From the NCBI GenBank assembly GCA_002335845.1, contig DDCV01000086.1, positions 1 to 5,163 of the forward strand: a stretch of DNA of 5,163 nt. Reading direction: 5' to 3'. Below, piece by piece: positions 1 through 5,163 of the stretch; positions within the stretch are counted from its first letter, which is position 1, and each line of letters starts with the position of its first letter. The position numbers and the translations under genes were made by a program. The DNA comes from Rickettsiales bacterium UBA1997 (GTDB lineage Bacteria; Pseudomonadota; Alphaproteobacteria; Rickettsiales; UBA1997). Under the pieces are notes generated by a model that saw only the letters and a list, made by a program, of their open reading frames with translations, searched no databases and was not told where the DNA came from.

Positions 1-2618
1 AAACCAAGATTGATGAATTATTAATCGACAATTCTTTTGAAAAGCAAGTCAGTAAGATTTGCCTCAATCTCTCTACGAAGAAAAGTAGCTCAGTATCAAT
101 AGGTAAATTGATTGGCGAAGATATTTATAATAAAATTACCAAGAAAGATGAATGCCTCAATAAGGATGAATCGGTCGTGGCATTAGGAATGGTAAGCAAC
201 ATCATGATCCAAAGCAATGCCTCTTTGGATTTTACCAATACAACTCCAGAAGAAAGGCTCAATAAAATAAAACATGAGTTATCTGGGAATAATAAATATA
301 TTTACCCATTTTCTATTCAGAAAGATATTGCTGATTCTATAAGTTCAGAATCAGCAACGCTGAGCTTCTTAAGAAAGTCAGCATCAGGAATTTCAGTCGA
401 TACTATATCGAGTGAGGTTAATAAAATAAAAATTATCGATAATACCAACCTTCCTTTGCAAATTCTAAAAAACACTTCTTGGGAAATTCTAAAGAAATAC
501 GCAGATAGGGTAAATGCTGAAAGACCATCAAATCTAATAAAACGTGATGTTCAGGCTAAATATGCAACAATTTCCTGTTTTCTATATACCAAAAGACTAG
601 AAATTGCCGATAACTTGGTAGAATTATTAATCCAAATAACTCACAAATTCTATATTAGAGCAGAAAAGAAAGTAGATCAGGAGTTTTTAAAGCAAGCTAA
701 GAAACTTGGTATTAGAGTTAGAAATAAATTATTTAAAGAAATGGCTCAGGCAAGCCTTGATCACCCTGATAAAAAAGTAAGAGATGTCATTTACACAATA
801 ATTCCGGAGAAGCTATTATCAGATTTTGCCAATGAAGAAGATTTTATCGATGATAAGAAAGAAAAATTTATTATCATGAAATCTTCTTACGGTAATCACT
901 ACAGAAGAATATTATCACCAATATTAAATAACCTAGAATTCTGCTCCAATAACCCAGATAACAATGAAGTTCTAAAAGGTCTTAACATAGTAAAGGAATA
1001 TATGGAAGGTAAAAAGCCAAATCTTCCAAATGATATTAAGGTGCCAATGGATAATATAATTCCAAAGAACTTACAGAGCCTAGTAACTGTAAATGGTAAA
1101 ACTAACAAAATATATTACGAGCTTTACATATTGCAAATCCTCAGGAAGCGTCTCAAATGCAAAGATATTTGGGTTCAGAATTCACATTTTTATCAAGATC
1201 CTCATCAGGATTTACCAGGAGATTTTCAAGAAAAGAAAGAAGGCTATTTTAATTTATTAAGTCAGCCTACCAAGAATGAGAAATTCATCTCAGATATCCA
1301 ATCAGAATTAGAGCTATGGCTCTCCACTTTTAATTCTGGTTTTAGTAAAAATAAGGATGTTGATATAATTAAGAAGAAAAAGAAATTTAAAATAAAGCTC
1401 GCTAAACTGGCAAGGCAGGATAATCCAAGAAATATTAAGGTTCTAAAAAACGAAATATTTGATCAATGGCCAGCTATAGATCTCTTAGATATTCTAAAAG
1501 AAGTGGATTTAGCAATTGATTTTACCTTAGGGTTTCAAACTATCGGCGAGAAGGAAAGAATCAAAAGATCTGATTTAAGAAAAAGAATATTATTATGCTT
1601 ATTCGCCTATGGCACAAACATGGGTTTGAAGCATATTAGCTCAGTAAAAATTGATGATATTACTTACAATAAATTACAACATATCCAAAATTCCTACCTC
1701 ACCACATCTAATCTCAAGAAAGCAATAATCAAAATAACTAATGCTATTATAGAAATTAGAGATCCCACAATATGGGGAACTTCAAACTCAATTTGCGCCT
1801 CCGATTCTACCCACTTTAAAACATGGGAGCAAAATCTAGTCACCGAATATCATATGAGATATGGAGGTATGGGTATTATGGCCTATTGGCATGTAGATAA
1901 AAAATCTTTATGCGTTTATTCTCAAGTCAAGAGAACGTCATCTTCTGAAGTTGCGTCAATGATAGAAGGAATTATACATCATTCGACCAATGCTGAGATC
2001 GATAGTAATTGCGTTGATACTCATGGGCAAAGCGTAATAGCTTTTGCATTTTCTAAGTTACTAAATTTTAACCTCCTTCCTAGATTAAAGTCTATTAGCA
2101 CCCAGAAATTGCATGGTATCAATGATGATTGTAAGGAAAAATACCCTAATATCAGCGATATAATGCTAAAACCAATTAACTGGAGCCTGATTGCGCAATA
2201 TTATGATTTAATAATTCAATATGCATTAGCCTTAAAATTAAAAACTACCCAGCCAGAAGCCATTTTAAAGATCTTTAACTCAGATGGAGTTAAGCCTCCA
2301 GTATATTATGCTCTACAAGAATTAGGGTTTGCCATGAAAACAATATTCTTATGCAAATATCTTCATAATAAAAGACTGAGACAAGAAATAGATGAAGCTT
2401 TAAATGTGGTTGAGAACTGGAACGGGGTGAATGATTTTATTTTTTATGCTAAAAAAGGCGTTATTTCTACCAACGATCCTGTTAACCAAGAATTAGCAAT
2501 TTTATCACTCCATATTCTTCAGGGGTGTCTCGTCTACATAAATACCTTGATGCTTCAAAAGATCCTCAGTCAGCCCAAATGGCAAAATAAATTAACAAAA
2601 GAGGATAAAGAGCCATAA
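1..2618 (+). CDS. tnpA: Tn3-family transposase TnpA (5'-partial)
   Basis: DDE transposase for replicative (cointegrate-forming) transposition, acting on the transposon's terminal inverted repeats. The frame is open from base 3, so the N-terminus is beyond the left edge and TTG at 108 is only the first start-like codon in view. Numbering from TTG 108, the catalytic residues are D566 (ICASDSTHF), D637 (NCVDTHGQS) and E769 (LNVVENWNG). Their spacings of 71 and 132 match the Tn3/Tn4430 pattern as I remember it. Other family blocks are the N-terminal part around residues 125-240 (KKYADR, HPDKKVRDVIY), IWVQNSHFYQDP near 354, RYGGMGIMAYWHV from 584 and SSSEVASMIEG from 611. The window holds about 871 codons. 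The catalytic D sits near residue 680-690 in full-length relatives, so roughly 80-90 residues are missing on the left. No internal stop or frameshift is visible, so the gene looks functional. It reads towards the recombinase, 91 bp downstream. Confidence 0.96.
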   Translation, partial: TKIDELLIDNSFEKQVSKICLNLSTKKSSSVSIGKLIGEDIYNKITKKDECLNKDESVVALGMVSNIMIQSNASLDFTNTTPEERLNKIKHELSGNNKYIYPFSIQKDIADSISSESATLSFLRKSASGISVDTISSEVNKIKIIDNTNLPLQILKNTSWEILKKYADRVNAERPSNLIKRDVQAKYATISCFLYTKRLEIADNLVELLIQITHKFYIRAEKKVDQEFLKQAKKLGIRVRNKLFKEMAQASLDHPDKKVRDVIYTIIPEKLLSDFANEEDFIDDKKEKFIIMKSSYGNHYRRILSPILNNLEFCSNNPDNNEVLKGLNIVKEYMEGKKPNLPNDIKVPMDNIIPKNLQSLVTVNGKTNKIYYELYILQILRKRLKCKDIWVQNSHFYQDPHQDLPGDFQEKKEGYFNLLSQPTKNEKFISDIQSELELWLSTFNSGFSKNKDVDIIKKKKKFKIKLAKLARQDNPRNIKVLKNEIFDQWPAIDLLDILKEVDLAIDFTLGFQTIGEKERIKRSDLRKRILLCLFAYGTNMGLKHISSVKIDDITYNKLQHIQNSYLTTSNLKKAIIKITNAIIEIRDPTIWGTSNSICASDSTHFKTWEQNLVTEYHMRYGGMGIMAYWHVDKKSLCVYSQVKRTSSSEVASMIEGIIHHSTNAEIDSNCVDTHGQSVIAFAFSKLLNFNLLPRLKSISTQKLHGINDDCKEKYPNISDIMLKPINWSLIAQYYDLIIQYALALKLKTTQPEAILKIFNSDGVKPPVYYALQELGFAMKTIFLCKYLHNKRLRQEIDEALNVVENWNGVNDFIFYAKKGVISTNDPVNQELAILSLHILQGCLVYINTLMLQKILSQPKWQNKLTKEDKEP

Positions 2619-2629
2619 GCCCTCTTTTT
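2597..2629 (+). terminator. Possible intrinsic terminator overlapping the tnpA stop codon
   Basis: AAAAGAGG (2597-2604) can pair with CCTCTTTT (2621-2628), and the 3' arm ends in a run of five T. A smaller alternative hairpin pairs AAAGAG (2607-2612) with CTCTTT (2622-2627) around a 9-nt loop. The stem is rich in A:T, so it would be weak. It overlaps the last tnpA codons and the TAA at 2616-2618. If it works, it would reduce read-through from tnpA into the recombinase gene. Confidence 0.4.
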
Positions 2630-2677
2630 CATGAAAATACTAATCCCTATGGAATATTTAAGCTTGATATGAAAAAG
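2624..2677. repeat. 9-bp inverted repeat pair between tnpA and the recombinase gene
   Basis: CTTTTTCAT (2624-2632) and ATGAAAAAG (2669-2677) are perfect reverse complements separated by 36 bp, in the gap just upstream of the recombinase gene. Tyrosine recombinases bind inverted arms, but their core sites usually have only about 6-8 bp between arms, so this spacing does not fit a simple core site. It could be a pair of accessory or regulatory binding sites, an RNA stem, or chance in A/T-rich DNA. The left arm overlaps the T-run of the possible tnpA terminator. Confidence 0.35.
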
Positions 2678-2709
2678 CGCATTAACTTTGAATTAGAGGC
2701 TAGATAATT

Positions 2710-3411
2710 ATGGAATATATGACTGCAAAACAAAAAGCGAAACAAATTGCTAAATATTTCCGTCAAGAAAGGGCTGATTATCAATATATAAAATCAGTAT
2801 TTAGACAATTGAGACAAGAGCTTGATATAACAGTTACAAAAACACCGAAAAAGCTACCTTATGTTCCGACAGGGGAAGAAATTAAGAAATATTACAATAC
2901 GGTCTGGCAATCAAAGAATATGCAGCATGTAGTAATGATTAAAACCCTGCTTTACACGGGAATTAGAGTGACCGAGCTTATCAATGTTAAAATAAATGAT
3001 ATCGATATTGACGCTTGTCAAATCAAAATTAATCAAGGTAAGGGTAAAAAGGACAGAATAGTACCATTCCCACAATCATTCAAAGAAACCCTTGCGATGC
3101 ATATAGAGTCAGCACTAAAGAAGGATGATGCTTATTTGCTCGAATCCAGCTGGAAGAAAAAATATAGCGATAGAGGAATAAGAAAAATATTAGAACATTA
3201 CACCAAAGAAGCAGGCATAGAAAGAAGTATATCTCCTCATAAACTTCGGCATTTTTTATTCACTTGGATGAAAAAACAAAATATCGATGATGCTTTAATC
3301 CAACCTTATTCTGGTCATGATAGTAGATCGTCTCTTGAGATCTATTCCAAACTATCGATAAATGATGCTCAAAAGGAATATGATAAGGTTATAGGTAAAT
3401 TTCCAGTTTAG
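2710..3411 (+). CDS. Short tyrosine site-specific recombinase (phage integrase family)
   Basis: Probable DNA strand-exchange enzyme of the XerC/XerD and phage-integrase superfamily. All expected active-site residues are visible: R86 in [12 protein letters not shown]111 in the GKGKKDR beta-hairpin, H177 and R180 in SPHKLRH, H203 in YSGHDSR and the nucleophile Y212 in SLEIYSKL. At 233 aa it is shorter than XerC/XerD (about 300 aa). Only about 50 residues precede the catalytic domain, so the N-terminal DNA-binding domain is reduced. An in-frame TAG at 2701-2703 excludes an upstream extension. ATG 2710 is preceded by AGAGG at 2695-2699 (10-nt spacer); ATG 2719 is an alternative. The gene follows tnpA on the same strand and lies inside the proposed right terminal repeat, so a role as the transposon's cointegrate resolvase, comparable to TnpI of Tn4430, is a reasonable inference. 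A passenger integrase is the alternative. PYSGH replaces the more usual LGH context, but the catalytic H is kept. Confidence 0.92.
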   Translation: MEYMTAKQKAKQIAKYFRQERADYQYIKSVFRQLRQELDITVTKTPKKLPYVPTGEEIKKYYNTVWQSKNMQHVVMIKTLLYTGIRVTELINVKINDIDIDACQIKINQGKGKKDRIVPFPQSFKETLAMHIESALKKDDAYLLESSWKKKYSDRGIRKILEHYTKEAGIERSISPHKLRHFLFTWMKKQNIDDALIQPYSGHDSRSSLEIYSKLSINDAQKEYDKVIGKFPV

Positions 3412-3459
3412 AAAAAGAAGTTAAGAGGTGGGGGCTGATAAACAAAGGTTTCATGAGAT

Positions 3460-3497
3460 TTCTACAGCCGAAAAATGGATTTGTTGCAGATTACCCC
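3460..3497 (-). repeat. Candidate right terminal inverted repeat (38 bp) of the Tn3-family element
   Basis: Read on the minus strand from 3497 inwards, the sequence begins GGGGTAATCTGC and later contains CATTTTTCGG. Tn3-family terminal repeats are about 38 bp, typically begin GGGG, and often carry a TTTTCG or TTTCGG-like inner block, so both form and position fit. The stretch lies 48 bp beyond the recombinase stop codon, and no comparable CCCC-ended sequence occurs between tnpA and the recombinase gene. The inner end does not show the common TAAG. The partner repeat is off the window to the left, so this remains unproven. Confidence 0.5.
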
Positions 3498-3701
3498 TAG
3501 TTATATTTTTTGATTATTTTTGCCTTAAAAGACAAAGAAGGTATATAGAAATATACATGGTAATTGCTATACAGACAAAATATTAAAATTAGAAATCGTT
3601 TCAATTTGATTTATATTAGAGTCAAATAATATTTATCACTTGCGGCAATTAATTTTTTATGATATGGTATTTTTCTTTTTTAATCAAAATTTAATTATCA
3701 T
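3498..3701. other. AT-rich non-coding gap between the transposon end and the next gene
   Basis: No convincing coding frame is present in these 204 bp. Bases 3498-3502 (TAGTT) directly abut the proposed transposon end and would be the 5-bp target duplication if that end is correct. A perfect small hairpin, GTATAT (3541-3546) with ATATAC (3551-3556) around a 4-nt loop, lacks a following T-run, so it is not an obvious terminator. ATTTGA (3604-3609) and TCAAAT (3622-3627) form a 6-bp inverted pair 12 bp apart, which could be an operator-like site or chance. Confidence 0.5.
3640..3668 (+). promoter_or_regulatory. Weak candidate sigma70-type promoter for the downstream gene
   Basis: TTGCGG (3640-3645) and TATGGT (3663-3668) are separated by 17 bp, and each matches its consensus hexamer at about four positions. 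TATGAT (3658-3663) is a better -10 but has no matching -35. An alternative pair further upstream is TTGCCT (3520-3525) with TATATA (3542-3547), spaced by 16 bp. In DNA this AT-rich such matches arise easily by chance. Confidence 0.22.
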
Positions 3702-3779
3702 ATGGGAAAAGGGAATTATGGATATAATAACGCCGTTGGCGAATATGCCAGAAAGCAAGCTATTAAAGATCAAAAGTAA
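3702..3779 (+). pseudogene. Stop-interrupted 5' head of the downstream gene
   Basis: ATG 3702 opens a 25-codon frame (it begins MGKGNYGYNNAVGEYARKQA) that ends in TAA at 3777-3779. After this stop the same frame stays open for 461 codons to the window edge. The codons on both sides look equally gene-like, which suggests one original gene with a nonsense mutation at codon 26. No Shine-Dalgarno sequence is visible before ATG 3702. Alternatives are that this head is not translated and the real start is ATG 3876, or that a sequencing error created the TAA. A competing start at ATG 3718, with AAGGG just upstream, gives only 30 codons in another frame, ending at 3810. Confidence 0.5.
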
Positions 3780-3875
3780 ACTACCGTTGATGTTGCAGAA
3801 AATAGCGTAACCACTGCTGTTAATCAAGTTGATGCAGCTCTTTTACTACTAACAATTGCTACTTTAAACAATCAA

Positions 3876-5163
3876 ATGCAGCAAGAAGCAAAAAGTAATA
3901 CTCCTGGAAAAAGCAAAAATTCGGCAAGTAAATTAAGGGAAATACAAAAATCGCAAAAAACATTAAAAGAACAAGATGATGATTTATCTAAAACATCACA
4001 AGAAATAAGTCTTGGCAACAGAAAACTTTTAAGCGATGGATCAAATTCTTCTCAAGCAGAAATAGTAGCGACTAACGCAACTCAAATAGAAGCATCCTCA
4101 ACTAGCGCCACCCAAGAAGATCGCTACGAGGATCGCATCATTGATTTGGGGGGAATGAAGGCCAAAGCTATTTTGCCTGTCGAAGGATCTATAGAATATC
4201 CTGATGTTATACTTGGTACAAATAAATATGCCGCATCGGAGTTTACTTTTGTTGTGGATGGTGGAATTGCCAATTATAAAACTTTAGCAGCTATTGGCAT
4301 AAAGGATGATAAACTTATGCTGCAGTCTATAAATCCTGAAACTTATGCAATAAAGCAAGAGATTAACCTTATTGATCCAGAAAGATTAAAAATGTGGGGT
4401 TTAGATGATGATGATATGAAAGAAGTCAAAATAAATCCCGATTCTATAAAAAAGGTTTGTGTTGCTACTGTTAGCAAGCCAGAAGTAGCAATTAACAGAG
4501 ATTCAACAAAAAAATTAAATGATACTGACCTTACCCAGCAAGATATAGATTCAAAAGCTGGCAATCTTGTTGCTATTTTTTCTGGCACAGTAACTTCTGA
4601 CAAATATTTAGGTGGCGCTTTTCAGAATAATACCGATTATATATTTTTATCAAGTATTGCACAAATCGAATATATGAACACTAATGCAGCGCTTGGCTAT
4701 CTCACTACAGATGTTCAAGGATTTTATGCAACAGAAACTAGATTATCTTTGTCTAGTGAAATAGGGGATCAAGTCAGTGAATCATTTTATATATCACAAT
4801 TCCCTGATGAGGTAGGCTCTCTGTCGTTTTATGCTCATATAGAGCATAAAAACCAAACAATAGAAGAAGATGTAAGTTACAAAATCTTCAATGGATTTTC
4901 CTACGCTTCGCAGGTTTTTAACGGACATGATATCGGAATAAAACATTATGATATATTTTCTCACACAACATTTAAAAATCAGCAGGAGGCACTCTTGCAA
5001 GATCCTAAATATTTTGAAGGAATAACCACTGAGCCGCAAGATGTGGCAAGATTCTCAGATGGATCTCGCTTTGAAATATCAAAAAATAACAGTCAGTTAG
5101 TAACTAGGGTTTTAAAGAAAGATACACCAGCGATATCGACAACTCCAGCGCCACAATCAAAAA
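3876..5163 (+). CDS. Unrecognised protein, 3'-partial (start uncertain)
   Basis: I do not recognise this protein. The frame is open from 3780 to the right edge, far longer than expected by chance in AT-rich DNA. ATG 3876 is the first ATG, GTG or TTG codon after the in-frame TAA at 3777, and it has no clear Shine-Dalgarno sequence. From ATG 3876, 429 codons are visible. Residues 1 to about 55 are rich in K, E, Q and S and could form a coiled coil (KLREIQKSQKTLKEQ). An acidic DDDD run lies at 177-180. The only cysteine seen is C195. The rest looks like a mixed alpha/beta soluble region, and the window ends in a Thr/Pro-rich stretch (DTPAISTTPAPQ) that resembles an interdomain linker, so more domains may follow. 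A short hydrophobic stretch (AALLLLTIATL) lies just upstream of ATG 3876 in the same frame and is too short for a typical membrane segment. No signal peptide is evident. A later start at ATG 4155, next to a G-run, is possible. The gene lies just beyond the proposed transposon end and is probably host or other accessory DNA. Confidence 0.65.
   Translation, partial: MQQEAKSNTPGKSKNSASKLREIQKSQKTLKEQDDDLSKTSQEISLGNRKLLSDGSNSSQAEIVATNATQIEASSTSATQEDRYEDRIIDLGGMKAKAILPVEGSIEYPDVILGTNKYAASEFTFVVDGGIANYKTLAAIGIKDDKLMLQSINPETYAIKQEINLIDPERLKMWGLDDDDMKEVKINPDSIKKVCVATVSKPEVAINRDSTKKLNDTDLTQQDIDSKAGNLVAIFSGTVTSDKYLGGAFQNNTDYIFLSSIAQIEYMNTNAALGYLTTDVQGFYATETRLSLSSEIGDQVSESFYISQFPDEVGSLSFYAHIEHKNQTIEEDVSYKIFNGFSYASQVFNGHDIGIKHYDIFSHTTFKNQQEALLQDPKYFEGITTEPQDVARFSDGSRFEISKNNSQLVTRVLKKDTPAISTTPAPQSK

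Larger units (their letters stand above)
1..3497 (+). mobile_element. Tn3-family transposon, right-hand portion (left end outside window)
   Basis: This unit consists of a Tn3-type transposase gene, a tyrosine recombinase gene on the same strand, and a candidate right terminal inverted repeat ending in CCCC at 3494-3497. The left terminal repeat and the 5' end of the transposase gene are off the window. Transposase identity is firm from the catalytic motifs. The right boundary is inferred from the position and form of the CCCC-ended sequence, and could only be proved by finding its inverted copy at the left end. No antibiotic, toxin-antitoxin or metabolic cargo and no serine resolvase is visible between the transposase gene and the proposed right end. 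Confidence 0.8.

Noticed and set aside
108..110. TTG as the start codon of the transposase
   Set aside because: The same frame is open back to base 3, and family alignment by catalytic residue position needs about 120 more N-terminal residues, so this is an internal codon.
899..1108. Minus-strand 69-codon open frame
   Set aside because: It lies wholly inside the well-conserved transposase gene on the other strand and has no recognisable features.
2664..2693. TTGATA and TTGAAT as a promoter for the recombinase gene
   Set aside because: The spacing is 18 bp and the -10 is poor. The implied transcript start would fall at or just past the AGAGG ribosome site, leaving almost no leader.
2669..2707. 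12-codon mini-ORF ([12 protein letters not shown]) ending 2 bp before the recombinase ATG
   Set aside because: It has no Shine-Dalgarno sequence and is too short to judge. It could be a leader peptide, but nothing beyond position supports this.
3433..3469. GGCTG and CAGCC as a terminator stem after the recombinase gene
   Set aside because: It has only 5 bp of pairing around a 27-nt loop and no T-run after it.
3718..3810. 30-codon frame from ATG 3718 with AAGGG four bases upstream
   Set aside because: It is in a different frame from the long ORF and ends quickly. A -1 frameshift could join it to the long frame, but I see no convincing slippery sequence. It is kept only as an alternative start hypothesis.
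4343..4603. Minus-strand 86-codon open frame
   Set aside because: It is antisense to the long plus-strand frame and is best explained as a shadow of it.
4794..5039. Minus-strand 81-codon open frame with hydrophobic stretches
   Set aside because: It is antisense to the same long plus-strand frame, and the hydrophobicity is what AT-rich antisense of a charged protein tends to produce.

Overview
The window is AT-rich (roughly one third G+C by eye) and all its supported genes lie on the + strand. About two thirds of it is the right-hand part of a Tn3-family transposon. The AT-rich codon use, lysine/isoleucine/asparagine-rich proteins and long AT-rich gaps would fit an AT-rich host such as a Rickettsiales-like or other intracellular proteobacterium. 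That is a weak inference from composition only; no host marker gene is present.

Layout. Bases 1-2618 encode a Tn3-family TnpA transposase whose N-terminus lies beyond the left edge. The reading frame is open back to base 3, so the first start-like codon inside the window (TTG at 108) is not the true start. The catalytic D-D-E triad is intact. A hairpin with a T-run overlaps the stop codon. A 91-bp gap then holds a 9-bp inverted repeat pair. Bases 2710-3411 encode a short (233 aa) tyrosine recombinase with all six expected active-site residues. A CCCC-ended stretch at 3460-3497 has the form of a 38-bp Tn3-type right terminal inverted repeat, so the recombinase probably belongs to the transposon, perhaps as its cointegrate resolvase. 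No serine resolvase and no other cargo are visible.

Right of the proposed transposon end is about 200 bp of very AT-rich non-coding DNA, which may contain a promoter. A long open frame follows and runs off the right edge. It encodes a protein I do not recognise, with a lysine/glutamate/glutamine-rich, coiled-coil-like N-terminal part and a Thr/Pro-rich stretch at the window edge. Its frame extends upstream to an ATG at 3702 but is interrupted by an in-frame TAA at 3777-3779. Either the gene is broken near its 5' end or translation starts later, at ATG 3876.

How the genes work together (inference): TnpA carries out replicative transposition, and the tyrosine recombinase may resolve the resulting cointegrate. 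The element appears to have inserted upstream of the unrecognised host gene and may have changed its expression. I see no clear new biological system. The points most worth checking are the tnpA-then-tyrosine-recombinase arrangement and the stop-interrupted gene next to the insertion.
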